Of a stretch of DNA of 64,000 nucleotides, positions 1 through 9,468 are shown in pieces. The stretch comes from Cerrena zonata. Its lineage: Eukaryota > Basidiomycota > Agaricomycetes > Polyporales > Cerrenaceae. A program made the translations under genes and the position numbers. The notes below the pieces were generated by a model that searched no databases, was not told the origin of the DNA, and saw nothing but the letters and a program-made list of their open reading frames with translations. The stretch spans positions 124,001 through 188,000 of the forward strand of contig JASBNA010000049.1 of NCBI GenBank assembly GCA_038087015.1. Direction: 5' to 3'. Numbering within the stretch: the stretch's first letter is position 1; every line of letters starts with the position of its first letter.

Positions 1-2
1 AT

Positions 3-842
3 GCATCGTCAACACATTTATTATGTTGTACCGCATGGGAATCAAGATATCTTATCATCAGATTAAGAAGTGCCCATTCTGACAATTATAGACGGCCAAG
101 ATTGATTTGGGCTGATGCCAAATACTCAAGAAATCAGCCATCGAATATCTTGGGTAATAGTCTAGACTTTGGCATCGATGATAGGAAAAGATCCGACTTG
201 GGGTTGGATGAAAACGATAATGATGTTTATTACGATACCGGAGTTGATGATGGATAACGAAGGAGTCACCGACTTACAATTTGGCTCTTCATTCTCCAAT
301 ACAGTTGTGTTAACTACCTAGCTCGTTGAAAAACAAACCCTCGGTGGTTATTCGTTTGGATGGTCCCTCCATTGATTCTAGACACACCAACGATGGCACG
401 GACGCCAGTCTCCATTCGAGCAACCATAGCAGGCACGCCAATGAGAAAGAACTCCGAGAATAGCGAACTCACCAACATCAAAGACGCAGAAATCATCATG
501 AGGTTCCCAGAAATCGGTTCAATGATTCATGGGTTCTCCATGTCTCCGCGTGGTGATGGCATAGTATTCCTCGATAAAACAGGTAAGTTATACCTAGTCT
601 CCACCCCAAACTTCCGTCTCAACACCAGTGCCACCGGAACCCAGGGTAAGAAGATCGTGGTTCTTTTGGGTGAAGTCTCCAATGCTGAGCACTATACCGA
701 ATCGGCATCAGTAAAATTCTCAAGCGATGGTGGTAAGGTCTTCACCGTCGACCGCAAAGGGATCTTTTCCGTGTTTGACTTCACAAAGGGTATTCCTGGC
801 GAAGATCTTGACGTTGTCAAATGTAAAATCATCAATTTATAG
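3..842 (+). CDS. WD40-like protein, possibly DSE1 family; 5'-truncated by window edge and broken by frameshifts
   Basis: Coding signal runs from the window edge to a stop at about 842, but in four successive reading frames (3-254, about 253-318, about 323-448, about 450-842). Each change is explained by one extra base near 252, 319 and 447. The last segment carries beta-propeller-like text such as SVKFSSDGGKVFTVDRKG followed by a short tail, and the first has RPRLIWAD. I read this as the C-terminal part of a WD40-type protein. Assignment to the Dse1 (daughter-cell cell-wall) family is a guess from the propeller plus the short C-terminal tail. The close spacing of the breaks fits sequencing error in a real gene, though a decaying gene cannot be excluded. 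The start lies outside the window. Confidence 0.4.
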
Positions 843-1058
843 ACTATATACTGTTTTTTTGCAACTAATGAAGCAAATTCTCTCGGACAAATCACAGAAC
901 AACAAACAAAACAAAAAAAAAAAAAAAAAATCAGGTGCCGCATCGAGGCAGCCACACTTTTTCTTTCTTTTTTTCCTCCTTCTTCTCTTCCCATCGAGTT
1001 TTTCAGACTAAGTACCAGAGTTTTCTTTGATCTTTGTATTAGATAAGTAGTAGTCAAG

Positions 1059-2546
1059 ATGGCACCAATTCCACCATTAGCAGACGATGTGTTAGACTTC
1101 GTTGGGAACACCCCTTTGGTTAAATTGAACCGAATCCCGCAATCGTACGGTATTAAAGCCAAAGTTTATGCTAAAGTTGAATTATTCAATGCTGGTGGTT
1201 CTATCAAGGATAGAATATCCAAGAACATGATTGAACAAGCAGAAAAGACCGGAAGAATCAAGCCAGGTTACACTTTGATCGAACCAACCTCTGGTAACAC
1301 CGGTATCGGTTTAGCATTGGTTGCAGCAGTTAAAGGATACAGAACCATCATTACTTTACCAGAGAAAATGTCTAATGAAAAAGTTAGTGTTTTAAAAGCA
1401 TTAGGGGCTGAAATTATCAGAACACCTACTGAAGCAGCATGGGATGCACCAGAATCACATATTGGAGTAGCCAGAAAATTAGAAAAAGAGATTCCTAATT
1501 CAGTTATTTTGGATCAATATTCTAATGAAGCTAATCCTGATGCTCATTATTTTGGTACTGGTTATGAAATTTGGGAACAAACCAACGGTTCTGTTACTCA
1601 TTTGGTTGCTGGTGCAGGTACTGGTGGTACTATTACTGGTGCTTCCAAGTATTTGAAAGATCAAAATGAAAAAGTTAAAGTGATTGGGGCTGATCCAAAA
1701 GGTTCTATTTTAGCTCAACCAGAATCATTAAATGATACCAGTGACGGGTATCTCGTTGAAGGTATTGGTTACGATTTTATTCCAGAAGTATTAAAGAGAA
1801 AATATGTCGACGAATGGATTAAAACTGATGATGCAGAATCTTTTAAATTAGCAAGAAGAATTATTAGAGAAGAAGGGATTTTAGTTGGTGGTTCTTCTGG
1901 TAGTGCTTTACAAGCAGCTTTACAAATTGGTAAAGATTTAACCGAAGACGATACTATTGTTGTTATTTTCCCTGATTCAATTAGATCTTATTTAACCAAA
2001 TTTGCTGATGATGAATGGATGAAAACCAATGGATTCGAAGTTGAAGAAAATAATACTGCAGCTAAGAAAACTGATGATTTCTTAAATCAAAATTCAATCA
2101 AAGATTTGGTTGCAAATAAATCTCCAGTTGTTACTGTTACTTTGGCTGATACTGTTGGTAAAACTTTTGAATTATTACAAAGTAATGGATTTGATCAATT
2201 ACCAGTGTTAAGCTCTAACGGGAAATTAGTTGGTTTAATAACATTATCAAAAATTTTAAAATCATTAAGCACTAAAAAAGTTCAATTAACTAATTCAATT
2301 AGATCAATTTTCTTAGATTTCAGAAAATTAGGAGACTTTGAAAAATCTTTTGATATTTCAAAACAATCTGGTTTTGCTAAAAGAAGATACCAACCAATTA
2401 CTTTGGATACTCCATTATCTTTATTGAATAAATTTTTCGAAACCAATTCAAATGCAATTGTTACTGATGCTGAATATAAACCAGTTCAAATTGTTACAAA
2501 AGTTGATTTAATCTCTTATATTACCAAGAATGCTTCATTCAATTAA
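1059..2546 (+). CDS. CYS4: Cystathionine beta-synthase
   Basis: This 495-residue PLP enzyme condenses serine and homocysteine to cystathionine, the first step of transsulfuration, in the cytosol. The fold-type II core is clear: the PLP lysine is K50 in AGGSIKDRIS, the substrate loop TSGNTGIG lies near residue 82, the phosphate loop GTGGTITG near 190, and GGSSGSA near 275. As in other yeast enzymes the N-terminal heme-binding segment of animal CBS is absent, and a C-terminal CBS regulatory domain pair occupies about residues 350-490. The ATG follows an AAG context and no in-frame ATG precedes it. Codon choice is strongly biased, so expression is probably high. It is convergent with DST1, whose stop lies about 110 bases away. 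Confidence 0.96.
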   Translation: MAPIPPLADDVLDFVGNTPLVKLNRIPQSYGIKAKVYAKVELFNAGGSIKDRISKNMIEQAEKTGRIKPGYTLIEPTSGNTGIGLALVAAVKGYRTIITLPEKMSNEKVSVLKALGAEIIRTPTEAAWDAPESHIGVARKLEKEIPNSVILDQYSNEANPDAHYFGTGYEIWEQTNGSVTHLVAGAGTGGTITGASKYLKDQNEKVKVIGADPKGSILAQPESLNDTSDGYLVEGIGYDFIPEVLKRKYVDEWIKTDDAESFKLARRIIREEGILVGGSSGSALQAALQIGKDLTEDDTIVVIFPDSIRSYLTKFADDEWMKTNGFEVEENNTAAKKTDDFLNQNSIKDLVANKSPVVTVTLADTVGKTFELLQSNGFDQLPVLSSNGKLVGLITLSKILKSLSTKKVQLTNSIRSIFLDFRKLGDFEKSFDISKQSGFAKRRYQPITLDTPLSLLNKFFETNSNAIVTDAEYKPVQIVTKVDLISYITKNASFN

Positions 2547-2657
2547 TCATGTAAATTACGAATATAATAGATAAATAATATATTACATACAAAAACTTCT
2601 AATTGTAGTTTACATACTCTTTTTTTTAGCTTTTTTTTTTTTTTTTTTTTGATTTTC

Positions 2658-3575
2658 TTAAGAAAATTTCCATCTATTACCACAGTTTTCACAAGTACAG
2701 AAAGTAGTTAAAGGTTCATCAGCAGATCTAGTTTGCATTTGATAATAACTAACTTTTTTATGTTTACATTTACCACAAGTAAATCTATCAGTAACTGCTC
2801 TCTTTTCAGTTGCACCTTGAGCTTCAAAAAGATTTTGTTTATGTAATTTTTCAATTTCCTTCTTTAAAGCTTCGGGTGCCATTTCGTTCGGAGACATTTT
2901 GATAAAATTAGATGGAGTTATTTGATTAGTTAATAATCTTGCTCTCAATTCTGGATTTTTCTTATTTCTTAAATTCATAGTGAAGGTTCTTAATTTATTT
3001 CTATAATTATCATTCACACTAGCATATTCTGCTTTATAAACCTCGCTTTCAATTTCACGAGCAACTGATAATATATGTTCACCAGTTTCTTCTCTTTCAA
3101 TTGCTAATGCAGTATATAATGCACCGATTGAAGCATTTCTTGTCGAATTATCGTATAATGCGGTATTAATTCCGTCAGTTTTTGGATTCCTTGGTCCACT
3201 GTGGAACTTAATATTAGTAGAACCAGGTTTAGGTGCTGCCACTGGTGCTGCTGGTTTATTTGAAGGAGTGGCAGAACCCGATGATGTTGGTGAACCTTTT
3301 GGTGATTGTTGGGGTTGTGATGGCTTCTTCTTGCTTGATTTTTCAAGCTGAACAGCCTCTTTCCATGTCTTAATCATCTTCTTAACTAAACTGCTAATCT
3401 CTCCGTTATTACTTGATCTTAATTTGTTAACTGCCATACCAACCTTGGTTTCTCTCAATAATTTTTCACTTGGTTTTACCCCATCGTTCAAGATGTTCAA
3501 CAACTTTAAAATAGTGGTGTCGTCACTGGACTTCTCCAAATTAGACACCGTCGACTTAATTTCCTTTGTATCCAT
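2658..3575 (-). CDS. DST1: Transcription elongation factor TFIIS
   Basis: The 305-residue product is TFIIS, which stimulates RNA cleavage by backtracked RNA polymerase II. The N-terminal LW-type helical domain spans about residues 1-80, followed by a Ser/Pro/Lys linker (about 85-130), the Pol II-binding central domain (about 145-250) and the C-terminal zinc ribbon with four cysteines (CGKC and CENC pairs). The catalytic acidic hairpin is visible as QTRSADEP, with Asp-Glu in the expected place. The gene diverges from RNA15; the shared upstream region holds a poly(T) run of about 22 bases at 3631-3656. Length and domain order match the family. Confidence 0.95.
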   Translation of the reverse strand: MDTKEIKSTVSNLEKSSDDTTILKLLNILNDGVKPSEKLLRETKVGMAVNKLRSSNNGEISSLVKKMIKTWKEAVQLEKSSKKKPSQPQQSPKGSPTSSGSATPSNKPAAPVAAPKPGSTNIKFHSGPRNPKTDGINTALYDNSTRNASIGALYTALAIEREETGEHILSVAREIESEVYKAEYASVNDNYRNKLRTFTMNLRNKKNPELRARLLTNQITPSNFIKMSPNEMAPEALKKEIEKLHKQNLFEAQGATEKRAVTDRFTCGKCKHKKVSYYQMQTRSADEPLTTFCTCENCGNRWKFS

Positions 3576-3625
3576 TGTTAATGACCAGTTGTATTCAGCT
3601 TTCAGTAGGAATACTTCTCTTAAGA

Positions 3626-3656
<31 letters not shown>

Positions 3657-3798
3657 GGTTTGTTTATTTTTCTTTGTGGTTTACGGGTGTTTGGTTTTTT
3701 CAAGACAAAATTACAGTTTTATCAATGAAAAATGCCCTCTGCTTCTTTCATATTTCATACTTCATACTTATACTTCGTGCTTGTTTTATACTACCAAG

Positions 3799-4530
3799 AT
3801 GGAATCACAGAGTAGAAGTGTTTATATTGGGAGTATCCCTTTTGATTATACTGAAGAACAAGTCTTGGATATAGCCAAGTCCGTGGGACCAGTACTGGAC
3901 CTTAAATTGTTATTTGACTCAACGACCGGGAAGTCTAAAGGATACGCTTTTGTTAGGTATAATGATCATGAAACTGCAGCATCAGCAGTACGAAACTTAC
4001 ATAATTCGAATATCGGGAATCGATTTTTGAAATGTGCTTTTTCAAACGATAATCAATCCTTCCCGGAATCAAGTATAACTGGAGTATACGGAATGACTAA
4101 CGCTTCCAAACTTCCACCATTACCGTTAGGTACCCAGATCTTCCCCAACCAAACCGCCCAGCAAGCAATCTCTGCATCGTTGTCTACCATGGACCAACAA
4201 TCTGCAAACCAGTTAATCAGAGAAGCAAAATCCATGAGTATAGAAAATCCAACCTTGATGAAAAAATTATTAGATCAATGTCCTCAGTTAGCCCATGCTC
4301 TAGTGGAAACCAGTTTATTGGTTAACCTCACCAATAAGGATTTGATTGGATTATGTGTTAATCGAAAACAACCAGATCTCAATGAACTCACCTATGATCA
4401 CGTTCAACTACTAAAAGCAATTAATGCTTTGGGTGACGACGAACTCGGTGAACTAAACGATGACAAACGAAGCATCATAAATGAAATCAAAAACGAACTA
4501 AGCAAAGGCTCCTTCGGTATCATTAACTAG
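3799..4530 (+). CDS. RNA15: mRNA 3'-end processing factor RNA15 (CstF-64 homologue)
   Basis: The protein is a subunit of cleavage factor IA and binds A/U-rich pre-mRNA 3'-end signals with Rna14. One N-terminal RRM has RNP2 VYIGSI (residues 8-13) and RNP1 KGYAFVRY (about 48-55). A helical hinge region follows that contains NPTLMKKLLDQCPQLAHAL, typical of the CstF-64 family, and a short C-terminal helical domain. I place the start at 3799 (243 residues) because the open frame upstream is low-complexity translation of a poly(T) tract and the RRM begins directly after this ATG. It is shorter than the roughly 296-residue S. cerevisiae protein because the linker is compact. Confidence 0.92.
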   Translation: MESQSRSVYIGSIPFDYTEEQVLDIAKSVGPVLDLKLLFDSTTGKSKGYAFVRYNDHETAASAVRNLHNSNIGNRFLKCAFSNDNQSFPESSITGVYGMTNASKLPPLPLGTQIFPNQTAQQAISASLSTMDQQSANQLIREAKSMSIENPTLMKKLLDQCPQLAHALVETSLLVNLTNKDLIGLCVNRKQPDLNELTYDHVQLLKAINALGDDELGELNDDKRSIINEIKNELSKGSFGIIN

Positions 4531-4875
4531 CATCCTCTGTACTATATATACATCAAGTTAACTTTTATATTGTAGGTTATGGAATACGCCCGTACATCAG
4601 CACCGGAGAATTAACCCAAAAAGAGGAACCCCTGCGGTGTGCACACGACCTGTCATACAAATCAAAAAAAAAAAAAAAAAAGATTATATATGTCTTTAGG
4701 GATTTTGCCTTCTTATCAACAAGCAACAAACTACTTGTACAGCTAGTTATTCTTTTGTGTTTTTGGTTAAACTTCTTTTTGGGATAGAAGCTAATCATTG
4801 GTGCTAATTGGTTTTTTTAGCGTTCGTTTTTTAGATTGCAAACCGTTTGTAAAAGGACGAATTCCGTATCTTATA

Positions 4876-5652
4876 ATGGCAGGTACTTGTGTTACGACAA
4901 TTAAGGTTCTTGGAGCCACATCTTTAGGGTTATTGGCTGGTAATTTGACTTACCAGTCCGTTGAGTCGATCCCGCTTTTGATTAATCAATTGAAGGCCAA
5001 GGTTTCGATCAATTCCAATGAGATTTTGGGGAAAGTTTCCCTGGTTATTATCAATACCAGAATATCTAATCTTGTCTTGGGGGCTATCAGTACCGGATTC
5101 TTGGGATTAGCATTCATTGCTTCAGCTCCTAGAGATAAGCATCCTTATATTTTATACTCTGCTCTTAGTGTTCCAATTGGGATTATTAGTAGTTACTACA
5201 AGACGTTTAAGTATGAAGCTAAGTTATTGAAGAAATCCAAACAAGTTTTACCAGTTATTCCAAATCAAGATCAATCGACTGAAAAAGATCTTGCTAAGAA
5301 GCAAGATTCTCAACAAGAATTAGAGAAAAAGAGAGAATCCGATGAAGATTCACAATTGGGTAAATCCTATATCCATGTTTCTGATGAAGATTCATCTTCC
5401 AATACTTCGACTCCAAATTCTAGTGTTCCAAACTCTCCAAGACAACCTGCTTCTAGTGAAGAATCCAAGTCCCTTAAAGATTTGGAACATGAATTAACCA
5501 TTGAAGAAGAAGTGGAGAATGCCTTATACAAGAAGGAATACATCAATGACTTGGGACATGTCAAATCCGGTTACAACATAGGATCTTCAATTACTGGTTT
5601 GGGATTCTTGATGGTTGTTGTAGGACTCATTGGTGATACTTTTTTCTTGTAA
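4876..5652 (+). CDS. ATG33: Mitophagy protein ATG33 / SCM4 family, mitochondrial outer membrane
   Basis: This 258-residue membrane protein has N-terminal hydrophobic segments (about residues 8-30, 55-75 and 80-105), a long acidic Ser-rich hydrophilic region and a final hydrophobic segment at the C-terminus (about 235-255). The stretch INTRISNLVLGAISTGFLGL followed by a conserved AFIASAPRDKHPY block matches the Atg33/Scm4 family, outer-membrane proteins needed for stationary-phase mitophagy. The start at 4876 is chosen because the family begins just before the first membrane segment; the upstream in-frame extension starts at a non-ATG codon. Tail-to-tail with IPI1. Confidence 0.85.
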   Translation: MAGTCVTTIKVLGATSLGLLAGNLTYQSVESIPLLINQLKAKVSINSNEILGKVSLVIINTRISNLVLGAISTGFLGLAFIASAPRDKHPYILYSALSVPIGIISSYYKTFKYEAKLLKKSKQVLPVIPNQDQSTEKDLAKKQDSQQELEKKRESDEDSQLGKSYIHVSDEDSSSNTSTPNSSVPNSPRQPASSEESKSLKDLEHELTIEEEVENALYKKEYINDLGHVKSGYNIGSSITGLGFLMVVVGLIGDTFFL

Positions 5653-5843
5653 GTTGATAATTCTTATAATGGAGTTTTGATGATGGGGAGTTTTCTGTAT
5701 TTAAATATTCCAATCTTTGTTTTTTAATTTTTTTTTTTTCTTCTTTCTTCTTGCTTTTGTATGATATGGTTAATATTACAATATAAGTATATAAATATAT
5801 TACTCTTGTTTAAAATACATTCATTGTTTCTATATATGTACAA

Positions 5844-6938
5844 TTATTTAGGTTTTAATTCTTCGTTAAGTTTATCAAATAAATTAAGACATGAATGGGC
5901 TTCTCTACCAACTTCACCTCCTTCTTTCACTAAATTATTCAAGTTTTTAACCATTGGTTCCATAAATACATCAATTAATACCTTTCTTCTGGTATCAAGA
6001 TCTTCAGTAGTTATCAGATCTAAATCTCCCAAAGTGAATTTCCCTTCATCATTACCCATTTCATCATTCGTTATTGGTTTAGGAATTTCTTGTATGAATA
6101 ATTTTAAAGATGAATAAGTTTGTGGAGTATCTGGTAATAAGTATTTATTAGTTTGAGGATGAATACTAACAATATTATCCCAATTGATCAGGCTTGTTTG
6201 ATCATTTTCTTCCCAAAGTGATTTTTCTAAGAACAATTTTAATATTTGCAAATGGTGAATTCTAGCCTTTTTAGTTGATCCTCCAATTGATGAACTAGTT
6301 GTAATAGCTAAAGAAACTGATTTTTTATCCTGTTTAAGGGTCCATGCCATTAAAGTGAAGTAATTCTTCAATGTTTTAATAAAATAGGATCGTATCAATG
6401 CTTGGGATGCGTGGTTTATTATAACTTGTAAAAACTTGGTCGATGTATTACGAATGTCTGATTGGATATGAGACATGGCCGCATGGATGAATAGAGTAAT
6501 TGGTCGGATATGTAAAGCTAAAAGTCCTGGTTGGCGAGTGACACATGCATTGAGTAACAGGATTACTGCTTGACGAACATTTAATGATTCATCGGTAATT
6601 AATGGAGTTATGCTGGTGATTATTGCTTTATAAGCTGATGGATTAGTTGGAAGATGGGATTCGATATATCCAAGTACTTCTTTCCTGGTATTGGATGAGT
6701 GATGTTTGGTAAGCGATAAGTGGTGCGAAAGATCTATATCCTCACTGGGACCTTGCAGTGTAGTTGGAGTAGAACTACTTTTAGTTCTTTGGTTTAACGA
6801 CTGATTTGGAAGTGAAATCGATTTTGCAACGAATGAAGTATCGGTATAATTATCTGGTTTTGCCTTTGTTTTACCGACTTTCAACTTTGTTTTAACAAAA
6901 TCCTTTTGCTTTTCGGTCTTCTTCTTCTTTGATCCCAT
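5844..6938 (-). CDS. IPI1: Pre-rRNA-processing protein IPI1 (Rix1 complex)
   Basis: The 364-residue protein opens with a Lys-rich segment MGSKKKKTEKQKDF and a conserved DNYTDTSF block, as in Ipi1/TEX10, then an ARM/HEAT-like helical region with VRQAVILLLNACVTRQPG and HIRPITLFIHAAMSHI (about residues 120-165). Ipi1 works with Rix1 and Ipi3 in ITS2 processing and 60S pre-ribosome maturation in the nucleus. Length agrees with the family. It diverges from the BRL1-type gene with only about 190 bases between the starts, so a shared promoter region is likely. Two in-frame CTG codons lie at hydrophobic-looking positions. Confidence 0.88.
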   Translation of the reverse strand: MGSKKKKTEKQKDFVKTKLKVGKTKAKPDNYTDTSFVAKSISLPNQSLNQRTKSSSTPTTLQGPSEDIDLSHHLSLTKHHSSNTRKEVLGYIESHLPTNPSAYKAIITSITPLITDESLNVRQAVILLLNACVTRQPGLLALHIRPITLFIHAAMSHIQSDIRNTSTKFLQVIINHASQALIRSYFIKTLKNYFTLMAWTLKQDKKSVSLAITTSSSIGGSTKKARIHHLQILKLFLEKSLWEENDQTSLINWDNIVSIHPQTNKYLLPDTPQTYSSLKLFIQEIPKPITNDEMGNDEGKFTLGDLDLITTEDLDTRRKVLIDVFMEPMVKNLNNLVKEGGEVGREAHSCLNLFDKLNEELKPK

Positions 6939-7131
6939 CCTTGCTTGTTCTATTCGAAGATATGACCAAGTTAGTGATAAGTTTGTAAATTTTTCACTGT
7001 TTAATTTTTCAGTGATGGGCTGCCTAATTTTTTTTTTTTTTCTTTCTGACGTTTTTTTTTTTTTGTTTAAAAGTGAGATTTTGGTGTTCTTCCAATATTG
7101 ATAAACTTGTTTGTTATATCTTATCTATACG

Positions 7132-8433
7132 ATGGCATTTACATCGAGTCGGCATCAAAACATATATCAGGATCTTGATGGCGCATTCCTACTGGCTTTA
7201 TCCATCGATGATTCGCCAAAGAAAGGACCTTCTACCGGAACAGCATATAACGTACCGGATACGTTTGACGAAAGTGATGATTTAATGGAAGTTGATGCTA
7301 CATATGAGATGGAGACTAAAGAGAATGAATCATCTCTTGCAGGCATAGGTGAGAATGCTGAAACTTCCTTGCAGATGAACGATGAACTCGATAATCAAAT
7401 CGATAGTCAAAACAAGGATCAATTCAAGAATCAAATCAAAAATCAAATCGATCATGAGGATGATGAAATTGATGAAACCGATACAGAAATTAACCAAGAA
7501 GACAGCGAAGGGCTAGTTGGAAACATCTCCAACTCTCTAATTTTATCGCCTACGTCGCTTGGGGCACAGATGGCCATAAGGCGTAACCATAAGGAGGCCG
7601 AAAGGGAGGATCAAGTTGATTACGAATACGACACTAGCATGTATCCCAGCACGAAAAGTGAAGTTGCCCGCAATATGACGTCTTTTAAACCCAAGGTCGA
7701 CGCCAAAATATTTTTAGCAGAGAATGACGAAATGGCACCCGAGATCAAACAAGCTCCAATATATAGTAATGAAATGAATAAGAGTTGGAATTACCAGCGA
7801 CAGTTTGCCCGGGCCAACGGCAATGTTGAAATACATCACCATCATTACTATTACGGCAATGCGCCCACTACCACCGTGCTGGCCCAGCCGGCCATTAGCA
7901 CAGCACCAGATAAGCCAGAGTATCAACTTGATAAAATCAAACTCCCCCAACCGTGGGAAGAAAGCACCCCCAACGAAAAAATTCCTTACATGTTGATGAC
8001 ATATTTGCAATTGCTAGTCAATGTAATTGTATTTGGATACGGAAGTTATATTTTGACCAGTATGGTTAAACTGATTAAACAAGACATTCAGCATAAACTT
8101 CTAGCGCACGCAAATGATATAATGGTTGATATAGTAAGCTGCGAAAGACAATATCATGAAAATCAATGTTCTCCTGATACTATAGTGCCAGCATTAGAAA
8201 GACAATGTAATTACTGGTTGAAATGTATGAATCAAGATCCCTTCAATGGAGGTGGAAAGCAAGCGTCAATCAGTGCACAGACAATTGGTATGATTCTCAA
8301 TTCTTTAGTCGAGCCTTTAGGCTTGAAGTTTTGGTTTTTATGTTTTTTACTAGTGGTGGGTCTATTCAGTAGCAATTTTCTCTTTGGCTACTTCAGAGCT
8401 AAAACCTATTACGGTTGGAACGAAGATACTTAA
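7132..8433 (+). CDS. BRL1: Nuclear-envelope protein of the Brl1/Brr6 family
   Basis: The 433-residue protein has a long acidic hydrophilic N-terminus (to about residue 275) and the C-terminal Brr6-like domain: a membrane segment (about 286-310), a lumenal part with four cysteines (CERQYHENQC and RQCNYWLKC), and a second membrane segment (about 400-425). In this family the cysteines form disulfides between the two membrane helices. Family members sit in the nuclear envelope and support nuclear pore assembly and lipid homeostasis. The long N-terminus suits Brl1 better than the shorter Brr6; I did not see the other paralogue here. Start 7132 (MAFTSS) is preferred over a TTG codon further up. The stop codon is also the first bases of a 32-bp tandem repeat. 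Confidence 0.85.
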   Translation: MAFTSSRHQNIYQDLDGAFLLALSIDDSPKKGPSTGTAYNVPDTFDESDDLMEVDATYEMETKENESSLAGIGENAETSLQMNDELDNQIDSQNKDQFKNQIKNQIDHEDDEIDETDTEINQEDSEGLVGNISNSLILSPTSLGAQMAIRRNHKEAEREDQVDYEYDTSMYPSTKSEVARNMTSFKPKVDAKIFLAENDEMAPEIKQAPIYSNEMNKSWNYQRQFARANGNVEIHHHHYYYGNAPTTTVLAQPAISTAPDKPEYQLDKIKLPQPWEESTPNEKIPYMLMTYLQLLVNVIVFGYGSYILTSMVKLIKQDIQHKLLAHANDIMVDIVSCERQYHENQCSPDTIVPALERQCNYWLKCMNQDPFNGGGKQASISAQTIGMILNSLVEPLGLKFWFLCFLLVVGLFSSNFLFGYFRAKTYYGWNEDT

Positions 8434-8558
8434 TAAATACATATGCATTTTCTCTAAATGACTAATAAATACATATGCATTTTCTCTAAATGGCTAAGAA
8501 ATACATTTGCGTTTTCTCTAGATGGCTAATAATCACATTTACACTTTCTCTAAACGTA
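8431..8558. repeat. Four-unit 32-bp tandem repeat beginning in the BRL1 stop codon
   Basis: Units start at 8431, 8463, 8495 and 8527. The first two differ at one position, and the third and fourth diverge progressively. Each contains a TTTTCTCTAAA-like core. The array is in the 3'-UTR position and does not change the protein. Confidence 0.9.
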
Positions 8559-9468
8559 GATTTACCTTATTAAGCTTTTAAAACTGACTAGTAGTTACCC
8601 GATGGATATTGCAATCGGTTTTCCGATCTTCGATGCGGCTAGTGGCAACGGCAGAAAAAAAAAAACGTTATTTTTAAGCGACTTTTCGGTTCTCGGCACA
8701 TGTCAAGCTTCAGAAAAATAATAACTCCGCTGCATGCATAGCTCATGTAGAAGTAAGTCCAGCCGGGAGACCCGTACCCCGGGACACTTTTTTTCGATTT
8801 TGCATGTTAGACATTTATCCAAGTTCAGTCCTCCCCCCGTGTTTTGCAATCAAGGGCCCACGCCTATCCACCACCCAGCAGCAATCACCACCAACAATGG
8901 CCATTGATAAAGTGGGTTATCGACTGAAAGATTGGGTAATCTTGGTTTGGACTCTCCACAGTTTGGGAAATACCAAAACTTGGCCTTGCGATCGAACAAA
9001 TTATCTCCGGAAAAATGGTTCCAGGGAGTTTAATGAGAGTCCGGACATAAATGTTCCAAACGAGCGCAAAATGGACTTTGAGCTCATCGAAATTCAAAAG
9101 GAATGAAGTTTCAAATAAATGGCCCCAAAGATTAAGCCCTTTTGCAAGTCTAAAGACCGCTTTTAAGATACGGGCAAGAAGTGCTGGAATAATATTGAAC
9201 AGAATAAGCCTTTATTCTATCAAATTTAGTATTGTTTTGCTTAATACTTATTTCATTTCTTTTTTCGTTGATTCTTTCCTTTGTTGAAAGAAATAAACCA
9301 TTCAGCTTTGTAGTCAATTCTTTTATTTATTTATAACGAAGACTTAGCATAAAAAAAGAATTTTCTCGTTCTCGAATAAAATTTGTTATTACTTCTTCTT
9401 TCTAAACTCCATTAAATCCCTGCTTAAGTTACAACCCGGTTAAAAGTTTAGCAATTGTGAAGACAATC
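8559..9468. other. Intergenic region, probable promoter of the MFS exporter
   Basis: No convincing gene. Short open frames (8804-9106, 9051-9287) lack domain signals and have no yeast-like codon bias. The stretch includes a GC-rich island around 8760-8790 (CCGTACCCCGGG) and a poly(A) run near 8655. An upstream region of about 0.9 kb is long for this window and fits a regulated transporter. Confidence 0.5.

Noticed and set aside
3424..3798. N-terminal extension of RNA15
   Set aside because: It is translation of the DST1 5' end and a poly(T) run. The RRM starts right after ATG 3799.
8804..9287. Two overlapping plus-strand open frames upstream of the transporter
   Set aside because: No yeast codon bias, no domain, and they lie in a likely promoter.
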